A stretch of DNA of 64,000 nucleotides, from NCBI RefSeq assembly GCF_963666525.1, contig NZ_OY762905.1, positions 1,178,001-1,242,000 on the forward strand, in the 5' to 3' direction. Positions within the stretch are counted from its first letter, which is position 1, and each line of letters opens with the position of its first letter. This document shows, one piece after another, positions 1 through 8,680 of this stretch. The notes under the pieces are model-generated. The model was not told the DNA's origin and did not search any database. It worked only from the letters and a program-made list of their open reading frames with translations. This DNA is from an uncultured Cohaesibacter sp. (GTDB lineage Bacteria > Pseudomonadota > Alphaproteobacteria > Rhizobiales > Cohaesibacteraceae). The translations under genes were made by a program, and so were the position numbers.

Positions 1-135
1 GTTGGCGCTACCATCGATCAGGCCTTCAACCTGGTTGAGGAAATCGAGGAAAACGCCCATTTGCATTTCACCCTGAATGGCCGAGGCAAGCCGCTCAGCA
101 GGCAACAGCAAGACGATCTGAACGGCAAATACTGA
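1..135 (+). CDS. Class II aldolase/epimerase family protein, C-terminal fragment
   Basis: The frame is open from the first base of the window and ends at TGA 133-135, giving the last 44 residues of a gene that starts outside. The tail is acidic and helical (AFNLVEEIEENAHLHFTL), which fits the C-terminal helix of class II aldolases such as L-fuculose-phosphate aldolase or L-ribulose-5-phosphate 4-epimerase. The gene lies 39 bases upstream of a sugar kinase of the FGGY family on the same strand. Such kinases and aldolases are commonly paired: the kinase phosphorylates a ketose and the aldolase or epimerase acts on the phosphate. The family call rests mostly on that context because so little of the protein is visible. 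Confidence 0.5.
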   Translation, partial: VGATIDQAFNLVEEIEENAHLHFTLNGRGKPLSRQQQDDLNGKY

Positions 136-174
136 TCATCTGTGACACCAAAATCAACAGGAAAGAACAATAAG

Positions 175-1725
175 ATGGTCACGCAAAAGAACCACTCCAT
201 TGTCCTCGGCATCGACATAGGAACCACGGGAACCAAATGCAGTTTCTATGATCTGGAATGCAATCTCGTCGCCAGCGAGTATCAGGAATATCCAATGATC
301 CACCCCCGCGAAGGCTGGGTCGAGGAAGACCCAAATGTCTGGTGGGCCAGTGTCGTCCGCAACGTCAAGCTCTGCATCGATCGTGGCGAGGTCGACCCGG
401 CCCGGGTCGCAGGTATCGGAGTGAGCTGCACCAATTCCTTCATCCCCCTCGACCGGCAGGGCAACAATCTCTATAACGCCATCCTCCAGCTTGACCAACG
501 CTCAGCGAGCGAAGTCCAGTGGCTGGAAGATACCATCGGCCGCGACCGCATCTATGAGGTGACGGGCAACCGCATCGCCCGTGGCACCTTTGCCCTGCCA
601 ACCCTGCTCTGGTACATCAAGAACCGCCCTGATATCATCGAGAAGACCCACAAGTTCGTGGTCCCGAGCGGCTTCATCATCAACAAGCTGACCGGGGAAT
701 TCTCGATCAATACCTCCCGCATGGGCTTCACGCTGCTCTCCAACATTCGCACCGGCACGTGGGACGAGGGACTGGCGAGAGACACGGGCGTGCCGATCGA
801 CAAGCTGCCAAAGCCCTATAATGCAACGGATATTGTCGGCCATGTCACGGCCGCAGCAGCCGAACAATGCGGCCTCCTGGAAGGCACGCCGGTTGTCGCC
901 GGTTCCATGGACACGGTAGCGGCAGCCATCGGCGCGGGAGCCATCCTGCCCGGCGACAGTTTCCTTGCCATCGGCACCTGCGGACGGGCCTGCTTCACCA
1001 CAGAAACCCCGGCTTTCGACGACCGCCTGATGAATTGCCGCCACGCCGTGGACGGCCAGTGGCTGAGCGTTGAAGCCACCAACGCGGCCGGTGCCTCGCT
1101 CCGATGGTTCCGCGACCAGTTCGGCGACGCCCTTGCCGAACGCTGCCAAAAAGAGGGCAGCTCGATCTATGAGATGCTCGACAAGGTGGCCGAGGAAGCC
1201 AACGCCGGGTCCAATGGCGTTCTCTATCTGCCCTATCTTTCCGGCGAGCGCTGCCCGATCTGGGATCCAAACGCCCGCGGCGTGATGTTCGGCCTCAGCT
1301 TTGGCACCAGCTATGGCGACATGGTCCGGGCAATCATGGAGGGTGTTGCCTATTCCATCCGTCAGGGCATGAAGATCGTTCTCAAGCACAATGACAAGCC
1401 CAAGTCCCTGTCCTTGGGCGGCGGCATCGCCAACAGCCAGATCTGGTGCCAGATCTTTGCCGACATTCTCAACGAACCGATCGTCCGCCTGCGCGTCAAC
1501 GAAACCGAAACTCTGGGCGCTGCCATTCTGGCAGCCAAGGGCGTTGGCCTTATCGACAGCCTCGACGAGATGACAGGCTACACGACCCAGCACTGCGAAA
1601 TCATCCACCCGGACAAACAGGCATCTGCCATCTATGACGACTATTTTGCCCTTTACGAAAAGCTTTATGAAGACCTGAAGGACAATTTCATCGCAGCGCA
1701 GTCCATCAAGGAAAAGCACAGTTAG
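175..1725 (+). CDS. FGGY-family carbohydrate kinase (xylulokinase-like)
   Basis: This is an ATP-dependent sugar kinase of 516 residues, close to the usual 480-530. The N-terminal phosphate-binding motif GIDIGTTGTK lies near the start. The second ATPase-fold domain carries GTPVVAGSMDTVAAAIGAG and, near the C-terminus, the FGGY adenosine loop LSLGGGIANSQIWCQIFAD. I chose ATG 175 because AGGAAAG at 159-165 sits 9 bases upstream; a GTG at 142 in the same frame has no comparable ribosome binding site. It follows a class II aldolase gene in a probable operon that ends at the terminator at 1814-1853. The substrate cannot be read from sequence: a pentulose such as L-xylulose or L-ribulose is likely, and an AI-2-type kinase is an alternative. 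Confidence 0.88.
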   Translation: MVTQKNHSIVLGIDIGTTGTKCSFYDLECNLVASEYQEYPMIHPREGWVEEDPNVWWASVVRNVKLCIDRGEVDPARVAGIGVSCTNSFIPLDRQGNNLYNAILQLDQRSASEVQWLEDTIGRDRIYEVTGNRIARGTFALPTLLWYIKNRPDIIEKTHKFVVPSGFIINKLTGEFSINTSRMGFTLLSNIRTGTWDEGLARDTGVPIDKLPKPYNATDIVGHVTAAAAEQCGLLEGTPVVAGSMDTVAAAIGAGAILPGDSFLAIGTCGRACFTTETPAFDDRLMNCRHAVDGQWLSVEATNAAGASLRWFRDQFGDALAERCQKEGSSIYEMLDKVAEEANAGSNGVLYLPYLSGERCPIWDPNARGVMFGLSFGTSYGDMVRAIMEGVAYSIRQGMKIVLKHNDKPKSLSLGGGIANSQIWCQIFADILNEPIVRLRVNETETLGAAILAAKGVGLIDSLDEMTGYTTQHCEIIHPDKQASAIYDDYFALYEKLYEDLKDNFIAAQSIKEKHS

Positions 1726-1813
1726 AAAACGGCAGATCCCGAAAAGCTTCAAGGTACTGAGACCTCCAAAGGCCCACAGAGAAGGCCACCCCGGAAGACC
1801 CCAAGACGATAAC

Positions 1814-1853
1814 TGCGCCCTTCATCTCACCCCATTGAAGGGCGCATTTTTTT
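1814..1853 (+). terminator. Rho-independent terminator after the sugar kinase
   Basis: An 11-bp perfect stem, TGCGCCCTTCA (1814-1824) with TGAAGGGCGCA (1836-1846), is followed by seven T residues. It ends the aldolase-kinase transcript. Confidence 0.88.
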
Positions 1854-2199
1854 GATAAGGGTTCTGTCAGCCACCGAAATCCCCTTGAGAGGCACCGGGA
1901 GGATCGCAAGGACCTCGACCAAAAGCCCGGTCACATTTTCGTTCCTTGACTTGCCCTGACATCAGGGCGACAGTGGTTCCATGACCCTATCAAGCTTCAA
2001 TCTTGTTCTCAAACGGATGTGCCTTATCGCAGGCGGGTAGCCCCCCGGCTTGGTCGCGTCGCGCCTTGCCGCGGGGAAGCGGCAAGCAGCCACAGGGCGT
2101 GGTCCACGCAACGGGCAGTGCGACAATCAACCATCACCGATCGATTCGTTTCAAGATGAAACATTGACTTGCGCGCCTTCGCGTCAAGGAGATGCTGCT
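1854..2199. other. Gene-free stretch before rnk
   Basis: No convincing gene is seen. The frame of rnk is open upstream to 2050, but the strong ribosome binding site places the start at 2200. Nothing else in the stretch is recognisable. Confidence 0.6.
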
Positions 2200-2619
2200 A
2201 TGGCTCATGGCAAGAAGAGACTTGCAAAACCTCGAATTACCCTCACCCAAACCGACCACAAGCGCCTGACATTGCTGGCAGAAGAAAATGCCGACCGCAT
2301 GGCGTCCGTCACGGATGCATTGTTTGTCGAGCTGGACCGCGCCCGTGTCGTTCCTGACAGGAAGATAGCCGAGAACACCGTCAGGATGGGATCCGGCGTC
2401 TGCTTTTCGAGTGATCTGGAAGAAACCCGTCAGATATCGCTGGTCTTTCCCGGACAGGCGGATATCGACAAGGGTAGAATATCCATTCTGACGCCCATCG
2501 GCGCCGCCCTGATCGGGCTTTCCACCGGTCAGTCCATGGACTGGACCACACGTGACGGTCGTACCCAGCGCCTGACCGTGGAAGCGGTTGACCCGCCAAT
2601 AGAGACCTCGCCTGAATAG
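2200..2619 (+). CDS. rnk: Nucleoside diphosphate kinase regulator, GreA/GreB family
   Basis: The protein has 139 residues, the normal length for Rnk. A short N-terminal helical part (LTQTDHKRLTLLAEENADRM) is followed by a GreA/GreB C-terminal FKBP-like domain (residues about 55-130: VRMGSGVCFSSDLEETRQIS, then ILTPIGAALIGLSTGQSMDW). Rnk-type proteins bind RNA polymerase without the full Gre coiled coil, and in Escherichia coli Rnk is linked to NDP kinase levels. The start is ATG 2200 with AAGGAG at 2187-2192. It stands as a single gene. Confidence 0.85.
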   Translation: MAHGKKRLAKPRITLTQTDHKRLTLLAEENADRMASVTDALFVELDRARVVPDRKIAENTVRMGSGVCFSSDLEETRQISLVFPGQADIDKGRISILTPIGAALIGLSTGQSMDWTTRDGRTQRLTVEAVDPPIETSPE

Positions 2620-2872
2620 TGGCCCGCTTGCCGTGGCGGCAATCCCGAGACCTTGCCGCCTCTGCTTCCGGCCTGTCGCCCAGAAACCACAGGCAAGCGG
2701 AACGCCCCTCTCCTCCTATCATTCCGGATCGTTGCGCTTAAAGGCAAAACGATCGCCAAAGCCGAGCGCCGCCCCGGCCACAGGTCTGCCGATTAGCACA
2801 ACACCGGCAGTTGGCCGCAAGCGGCAGGTAGTGGCAAATACCGGGAAATGCAAACAGACCAGGACATTACCA

Positions 2873-3331
2873 ATGCCATTTTTCAGACCATACCCCTTCG
2901 AACTGACCCCGATCGGCAAGATCTGGCGAGCCGAAAGCAAACCAATGCCATCCGCATCACCTGCCTATCCGGACCATGATCGGGAGTATACGCTCGAACT
3001 GGACGCCGTCTTCTATGAAGGCTGCTTCGGGCTCGACACGATCAGCCATCTGACGGTTCTCTACTGGCTGCGTGATGCTGATCGGTCCGTTCTCAAGAGC
3101 AATCCGCCCGACGGTGGCGACAGCATCGGAATTTTTGCCTCGCTCTCGGAGGATCGCCCCAACCCGATTGGCTTGGGCACCGCCGCCATCATCCGTATCG
3201 AAAAGAACCTTATCCACGTTCGGGGGAGCATCGACTGCCAAAGCGGCTCTACGCTCCTTGATCTGAGGCCACGCTTTTCCTGGCAGCCAGCGCCGGATGA
3301 AGCGGTCCTGCCGCTTGATGCAGGCCCATAG
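2873..3331 (+). CDS. trmO: tRNA (t6A37)-N6-methyltransferase, TrmO/YaeB family
   Basis: The protein has 152 residues and belongs to the single-domain TsaA/TrmO (UPF0066) beta-barrel methyltransferases, which use S-adenosylmethionine to methylate t6A at tRNA position 37. The signature is GIFASLSEDRPNPIGLG, matching the family GVFATRSPxRPNPIGLS, and the N-terminal FELTPIGKI matches the family PIGxI start. ATG 2873 gives a protein that begins right at this conserved start; the frame is open further upstream without a better start. Some members of this family are only distantly related to E. coli TrmO, so the exact tRNA target is inferred. Confidence 0.78.
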   Translation: MPFFRPYPFELTPIGKIWRAESKPMPSASPAYPDHDREYTLELDAVFYEGCFGLDTISHLTVLYWLRDADRSVLKSNPPDGGDSIGIFASLSEDRPNPIGLGTAAIIRIEKNLIHVRGSIDCQSGSTLLDLRPRFSWQPAPDEAVLPLDAGP

Positions 3332-3438
3332 GTGGGTCGCAAGCCGGATCATCCCCCATTCCCCATAGCATCGCCAATGACGAACCTCAGACCGCTGCCT
3401 CCGACACGTTACAAAGGCATGGAACTCGGCACCATTTG

Positions 3439-4350
3439 TCAAAGGCCGTTGCGCTCGGCCTGCCCCGACCGGAGTGCTGAGGTCGCCTTTGTGGCCTTTA
3501 TCAGCCATGCCTCGAACTCGCCATAAGCCGGGCTCGGATCCTTCTGTGACAGCCGGGTCAGCCAATAGCTGCCCGTGATGATTTCCTCGTCAAAGCACCG
3601 CACCAGATCCCCCGCGGCCAACCGACTCTCAAACATTCGAATTGGCAGCAAGGCAATGCCATAGCCGCTGGCAACCAGATCCGCCATGGCCACGGACGAG
3701 TCGAAAACCGGCTCCTCGATGAGTGGCGGGACCAGCCCGACCTTGCTGAACCACAGCGGCCATTCATCGGAACGATAGGTCCGCAGCAAGGTCTGGTCAT
3801 AGAGGCTTTCCGGGCCAGCCAATCTGGCCGCAACGGACGGTGCACAAAGGGGGGTCAGTGGCGTCGTCATCAGTGGCGTTGCCTCCAGCCCCGGCCATCG
3901 GCCATCCCCGAAGCGGATGGCCGCGTCCAGTCCCTCCTGCGCGATATTGACGCGGTTGTTGTTGGTGAACACCCGGATGCGGATACCGGGATGTTCGCTT
4001 TCAAACGCCTCCAACTGCCCCAGAAGCCAGCCAACGGCAAAGGTAGTCACAACGCCGACATTCAGCGTTTCCTCAAAGCGCTTGCCCTGAAACCGGTCGA
4101 GCATTCCACCGATCCGGTCGAGACTGCCGGTGAGCACGGGCAGCAGCATTTCGGCTTCAGACGTCAGAGAAAGCCCGCCTCGCGTGCGGTGAAATAGCTG
4201 AAAGCCGAGCAGGTCTTCCAGCCGCGCAATCTGGTGGCTGACCGCCGCCTGGGTGACACGCAGCTCGATGGCGGCACTTGTGAAACTGCCTTGCCGAGCC
4301 GTCGCCTCAAAGGTCCGCAAAGCATTGAGAGGAATATCAGGACGATCCAT
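3439..4350 (-). CDS. ampR: LysR-family regulator of the adjacent beta-lactamase (AmpR-like)
   Basis: The protein has 303 residues with a LysR helix-turn-helix at residues about 10-60 (RTFEATARQGSFTSAAIELR, VTQAAVSHQIARLEDLLG) and a periplasmic-binding-like effector domain. It is transcribed away from a class A beta-lactamase gene whose start is 188 bp distant, the classic ampR-bla arrangement in which the regulator senses muropeptides or UDP-MurNAc-pentapeptide. The start ATG 4350 precedes the conserved PLNALRTFEA motif of the AmpR/GcvA branch. No leader promoter is obvious, but the shared intergenic region contains a perfect dyad at 4427-4446. GcvA-type regulators look similar, so the AmpR role is an inference from the neighbour. 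Confidence 0.8.
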   Translation of the reverse strand: MDRPDIPLNALRTFEATARQGSFTSAAIELRVTQAAVSHQIARLEDLLGFQLFHRTRGGLSLTSEAEMLLPVLTGSLDRIGGMLDRFQGKRFEETLNVGVVTTFAVGWLLGQLEAFESEHPGIRIRVFTNNNRVNIAQEGLDAAIRFGDGRWPGLEATPLMTTPLTPLCAPSVAARLAGPESLYDQTLLRTYRSDEWPLWFSKVGLVPPLIEEPVFDSSVAMADLVASGYGIALLPIRMFESRLAAGDLVRCFDEEIITGSYWLTRLSQKDPSPAYGEFEAWLIKATKATSALRSGQAERNGL

Positions 4351-4426
4351 TACATGACTCAATCTAATACCAAACACGAGAATTAGTCGTTTGATAGCAT
4401 ATTCCCGCCGGAGCATAGTCCCCAAA

Positions 4427-4446
4427 ATGACATCACCTGATGTCAT
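4427..4446. promoter_or_regulatory. Perfect inverted repeat between ampR and bla
   Basis: The arms ATGACATCA and TGATGTCAT are separated by CC. The dyad lies in the 188-bp divergent region, 92 bp upstream of the bla start. It is a likely operator. Whether the AmpR-like protein or another regulator binds it cannot be told from sequence. Confidence 0.55.
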
Positions 4447-4538
4447 GGGCACAAAAGATGGATCTGGCCATCGTGATCACCCGATCATGCACCGTTGACC
4501 AGACAGGTGCCCCTTTTATCAAACCATGGAGGAAAGAC

Positions 4539-5417
4539 ATGAGAAAGACACGTCTGTCGTCTCTCAACGGCGTCCTGTTGGCTGTCGCGCTCTGCATCAC
4601 CGCATCGGGCACAGCCATTGCGCAGGATCTCAAACAGACCATCACAAATTGGGAAAGCCGTCTCGGAGCCCGCATTGGCGTCACGTTGCGCGCAACCCCA
4701 TCCGACAGCATCTTTACCTATAAAGCCGACCAGCGCTTTCCCATGGCCAGCACCTTCAAGGCCCTGATGTGCGGTGCCGTGCTCGCCCGAGTGAATGCCG
4801 GCAGCGTCAGCCTTTCAGACCGAGTGACCTATCGAGCCGATCAGCTCCAGTCCTATTCCCCCATCACCAAGGACCATGTGGAGAGTGGAATGTCCGTTGC
4901 CGATCTGTGCGAAGCCGCCATCACGCTCAGCGACAACACCGCTGCCAACCTGATGCTGGAAAAAGTGGATGGTCCCAGCGGACTGACCGCGTTTCTGCGC
5001 TCTATCGGCAATGAAATGACCCGTCTGGATCGCTGGGAACCAGATCTCAATGAAGGGACTGAAGGGGACCCGCGAGATACCACAACGCCCGACGCCATGG
5101 CTTTGTCCCTGTCACAGCTCCTGTTCGGCGACACCCTGCAACCGGCGTCCGCTGACCGTCTCAAACAATGGATGATCAACGACAAGGTGGCCAGCACCCT
5201 GATCCGCCCCCATCTGCCCGAGGGCTGGATCATAGGCGACAAGACCGGAACCGGCGGCAACGGCGCACGTGGCATCGTTGCCTTTCTGCAGAAGCCGGAT
5301 GGCAAATCCTATGTGACCGCCATCTACGTCACGGCAACCGACGCCGCCATCGCCTTGCGCAACGAGGCCATTTCGGACATCGGGCGGGCCGTGGTCGAGG
5401 AAATCCGGGCACACTAG
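4539..5417 (+). CDS. bla: Class A beta-lactamase
   Basis: The protein has 292 residues with a Sec signal peptide ending near TAIAQ (residue about 29). It has all class A elements: S71-T-F-K74 (STFK), S131-D-N133 (SDN), E167 in the omega loop (EPDLN) and K235-T-G (KTG). C78 and C124 match the C77-C123 disulfide of TEM-type enzymes, and there is no cysteine at position 238, so the KPC/GES-type disulfide is absent. It acts in the periplasm by acylation and hydrolysis of beta-lactams. The start ATG 4539 has GGAGGA at 4528-4533. The divergent LysR gene suggests inducible expression. The substrate range cannot be predicted. Confidence 0.93.
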   Translation: MRKTRLSSLNGVLLAVALCITASGTAIAQDLKQTITNWESRLGARIGVTLRATPSDSIFTYKADQRFPMASTFKALMCGAVLARVNAGSVSLSDRVTYRADQLQSYSPITKDHVESGMSVADLCEAAITLSDNTAANLMLEKVDGPSGLTAFLRSIGNEMTRLDRWEPDLNEGTEGDPRDTTTPDAMALSLSQLLFGDTLQPASADRLKQWMINDKVASTLIRPHLPEGWIIGDKTGTGGNGARGIVAFLQKPDGKSYVTAIYVTATDAAIALRNEAISDIGRAVVEEIRAH

Positions 5418-5571
5418 GCCCTCGCTCTCCGAGCGCGAATTTATGATGTAAACGGGAAAGGCACCACAACGGTTGGCCAGATTGGATGCCAAAAGAGGCT
5501 TGCGGGCATGAGACGCCTGCAGGTGAAGGTAATTCTCAGTCAAGCTGATCCGTCACCATCTGACAAATTAG

Positions 5572-5610
5572 CGTCACGGCAGAAGCGTCGAAAGACGCAG
5601 TGCCGTGACG
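5572..5610. repeat. Long intergenic hairpin between convergent genes
   Basis: The outer stem CGTCACGGCA / TGCCGTGACG (10 bp) encloses an inner stem GCGTC-GAAA-GACGC with a GNRA-type loop. No T-run follows on either strand, so it is not a standard terminator. It lies between bla and the convergent small-protein gene. Confidence 0.6.
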
Positions 5611-5662
5611 AAAGGCATAATCACTTCATTGCTCTTTATGGGCAATGATCAAAGGCTCTGGC

Positions 5663-5962
5663 TTAGTTATGATCAAAGTCGGGAGCACAGGTGTAGCCGA
5701 CGAAGGCCGAACTGGAGTTGGCCGTTGGGACATAGGCGGCTTTAGGCTGTTCACCGAAGAAGCAATAGGCCCCGTTGGCGACATAGCGATCATAAAGGCC
5801 AGGCCCCGTAGACAACAACACGCTTCCGCTTTCCTGAACGACCTGTTTGACCTGCGCGGCAGTCAGGGACTGGGAATCCACCCGCGGGGAGGCGGAAGCG
5901 GAAGCGCCGAAAGCAATTGCACTGATGGCAAACACGGAAAGAGCAGTAGTCAGATTTCTCAT
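5663..5962 (-). CDS. Small secreted protein of unknown function
   Basis: The 99-residue product begins with a clear signal peptide (MRNLTTALSVFAISAIAFGA, cleavage probably after ASASA). The mature part has about 75 residues with two cysteines (NGAYCFFGE and VGYTCAPDFD) that could form a disulfide in the periplasm, and the aromatic-rich segment GLYDRYVANGAYCFFGEQPK. AGGA lies 8 bases upstream of ATG 5962. Short secreted proteins with a similar DRYVA...YC...VGYTC pattern occur in Rhizobiales genomes, but I know of no function. It is convergent with bla and stands alone. Confidence 0.65.
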   Translation of the reverse strand: MRNLTTALSVFAISAIAFGASASASPRVDSQSLTAAQVKQVVQESGSVLLSTGPGLYDRYVANGAYCFFGEQPKAAYVPTANSSSAFVGYTCAPDFDHN

Positions 5963-6482
5963 CGTTTATTCCTCATATTTTCTTTGTTTTGGATGCGACA
6001 CCTTATTCACTGCTATACCGATCAAATGGGTCCGAGAGCCCTCCCGTTCAAGTCGCCAACGATCACGTTTGCACGTAATGACGTAATAATAATTGAACCG
6101 ATTATTACATATATTTCAGATAGTTATACTTGAAAAGCAAACGATTAATGCATAACCGAAACCCTTGATCGCAGCCTCTTGCCGCAGTCAATCTCCGGTG
6201 TGTGGCATGCTCAGGAATGGGAACAACAACGCCCCCCAAAAGCGCATGAATACAACAGAGAACAAAGTCCGGCGTCCTCCGAACGAAAGAGACCCGCGAA
6301 GAATAGAAACCCGCTCTTCAGGTCCGGATTATCAAGATCAAAGAAAAAACAATGAAAAACAAAAATAATGGCGACATAAAAACCACAACAAATGTCGCAC
6401 CCCAAAACCACTTAAGAGGAATTTCAAAATATTCAATTTCGATTTATTGTAGTTTGGTCATAATTTTATAGGATTTTTTAAA
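5963..6482. other. AT-rich gene-free region upstream of the RTX gene
   Basis: About 520 bases clearly lower in G+C than the neighbours, with A-rich tracts near 6340-6480. It must hold the promoters of the small secreted gene (minus) and the RTX gene (plus). I see no convincing gene or strong dyad. Confidence 0.5.
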
Positions 6483-8234
6483 ATGGAAATCATTGGAACA
6501 AGTGCAGACGAAATTCTCTACGGGACCAATTTTTCCGATCAGATCTACGGTGGAGATGGCAACGACACGCTCTACGGCTATGATTCATGGGACATGCTTT
6601 ATGGAGGTCGGGGAAATGATACGCTCATCGGCGGAGGTGGGGACGACATCCTCAATGGCGGCGTTGGTGACGATACCTACTCCATGGTCACTCCCGGTGA
6701 CATAATCATCGAGTATGACACTCCAGGGACGGATCTGGTTATCGCCCTGACCAATTTTTCCCTCATAGAGCATAGTCAGTATCTGGAAAACCTGACCCTT
6801 ACGGGCCTTTATGATTACACCGGCACAGGCAATATCCAGGACAACATCATTACAGGCAACGCGCGCCACAACACCCTCTATGGCCTCAGCGGCAATGACA
6901 CGATCTACGGTGGGGACGGCAACGACACCATTTATGGTGGCCCCGGTGCGGATCTTATGTATGGCAATGCTGGCAACGACATGTTTTTTGTCGATGACAC
7001 CGGAGATCGGGTCGTGGAGCTGTCCGGTGAAGGCACAGATACCGTTTACAGTTCCGTCGCCTTCTCGCTATACGACAATCCCTGGATCGAAAATCTGTAT
7101 CTGACCGGAAGCGCAGATCTAACCGTTTATGGCAACGACCAGGCGAACACCATCCAGACACGTGCGGGCAACAATGTCATCTTTGGTTTTGGTGGTGACG
7201 ACTTTATTTACGGCGGCGAAGGAAATGATGTGATCCGTGGCGGAACCGGAGTGGACATCATGATCGGCAGAGGTGGAGATGACATCTACTATGTTGATGA
7301 CACCGACGACTATGTGATGGAATATGGTTGGATCCCCGGAGAACACAATATCGTCTTCAGCTCCGCATCCTTCTCTTTCATGCAAAACAGCCGCTATATC
7401 GAGGAACTCATACTGACCGGTAGCGATGATCTGTGGGGCGTGGGCAGCGTTCTGGAAAACACCATCACTGGCACACTGGGCAACAACAGCCTCTATGGCA
7501 TGGACGCTGACGATATAATCTATGGTCGCGATGGCAACGATACGCTTTACGGCGGCACCGGAGCCGACACCATGTTCGGCAATGCCGGAGACGACACCTT
7601 CTTTGTCGATGACCTTGGCGATATCGTCAGAGAGTTCATCAACGAAGGCATGGATCAGGTGTTCAGCCAAGTGTCCTTTTCGCTTGAGGACCAGAGCCAG
7701 CATCTTGAAAACCTGACCCTTCTTGGCACTGCAGACATCAATGGCACGGGCAATCTGCAGGACAATGTCATCATCGGGACCACCGGTAGCAACATTCTCA
7801 ATGGTCAGGCCGGACGTGACGCCATATACGGCCTCGCAGGCGATGATACGATCAACGGCGGCATTGGGGCCGATATTCTGGTTGGGGGTGCAGGGGTTGA
7901 CAGCATGGATGCTGGCAACGATGCCGCAACCGACACCTTTGTCTTCACGAACATAAGCAACAGCGGCCTCGGGGTCGGCAACTTCGATGTAATCAGCAAT
8001 TTTGAGAGCGGCGAGGATCTGATCGATCTGCATCTCATTGATGCCGATACCAGCACCGCAGGCATGCAAAACCTGATCTACAACGGCACTTCGGGCGTGG
8101 CTAACGGCGTCTGGTATCAAGCATCCGGTGCAGATCTGATGGTCTATGCGGATGTGACCGGCGATGCAGAAGCGGATTTTTCCTTCATGGTGACGACAAT
8201 CGGCGGTCTCGCCGAAGCCGATTTCATACTCTGA
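6483..8234 (+). CDS. RTX calcium-binding protein, type I secretion substrate
   Basis: The 583-residue protein consists almost wholly of hemolysin-type calcium-binding nonapeptides (GGxGxDxLx, for example GGDGNDTLYG and GGAGVDSMDA) in five blocks near residues 20-60, 130-160, 235-260, 350-375 and 425-465. Between the blocks lie four copies of a longer module with GTDxVxSxxSFSL and ENLTLTG followed by GTGNxxDNxITG. There is no Sec signal. The C-terminus ends in an aliphatic stretch (GGLAEADFIL) typical of type I secretion signals, so export by an ABC/HlyD/TolC system and folding in external calcium is expected. No catalytic domain is seen; an adhesin, matrix or surface protein is most likely. 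No type I exporter lies nearby. Confidence 0.85.
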   Translation: MEIIGTSADEILYGTNFSDQIYGGDGNDTLYGYDSWDMLYGGRGNDTLIGGGGDDILNGGVGDDTYSMVTPGDIIIEYDTPGTDLVIALTNFSLIEHSQYLENLTLTGLYDYTGTGNIQDNIITGNARHNTLYGLSGNDTIYGGDGNDTIYGGPGADLMYGNAGNDMFFVDDTGDRVVELSGEGTDTVYSSVAFSLYDNPWIENLYLTGSADLTVYGNDQANTIQTRAGNNVIFGFGGDDFIYGGEGNDVIRGGTGVDIMIGRGGDDIYYVDDTDDYVMEYGWIPGEHNIVFSSASFSFMQNSRYIEELILTGSDDLWGVGSVLENTITGTLGNNSLYGMDADDIIYGRDGNDTLYGGTGADTMFGNAGDDTFFVDDLGDIVREFINEGMDQVFSQVSFSLEDQSQHLENLTLLGTADINGTGNLQDNVIIGTTGSNILNGQAGRDAIYGLAGDDTINGGIGADILVGGAGVDSMDAGNDAATDTFVFTNISNSGLGVGNFDVISNFESGEDLIDLHLIDADTSTAGMQNLIYNGTSGVANGVWYQASGADLMVYADVTGDAEADFSFMVTTIGGLAEADFIL

Positions 8235-8680
8235 AACAAACACAACGCTGGCCTCCCGGATAGCCGGGAGTGCCGCCTGACTTGGGCAACACACATAGGG
8301 AAAGGCGCAGAACGGTACGATGGTCCGCCTGTAGCAGATAGACCTTCTTTCAGTTATCCGAAGCCATCAATGCTCCATCCCTTTCAAATTCAGCAAAGGG
8401 TCGCTATGCTCGGACCATTGCTCCGACCAGTCCATTTCCACATCATCGGCCACCTTGCCACGGCCTCGGGAATCGAGATGACCAATCGCCATCTGCACCA
8501 CGCCATTTCGCTCGCTCATCCTGTATGAACCAAAGCCGACACCCAACCAAGGCTCAGGCCGCAGTGCTGGAAGATCGTCACCGCACCGTGATCGGACCAA
8601 ACCTGAAGTCTCTGCTACCTGAAGTCTCTGCTTCAACCCTGTTTGAACACCTGAATGAAAGAAAAGAAGGTATCGACACA
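8235..8680. other. Gene-free region with a 16-bp tandem duplication
   Basis: The unit ACCTGAAGTCTCTGCT occurs twice in direct succession at 8601-8616 and 8617-8632, about 50 bp upstream of the sulfotransferase start. Short open frames here lack ribosome binding sites. Nothing else is recognised. Confidence 0.55.
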
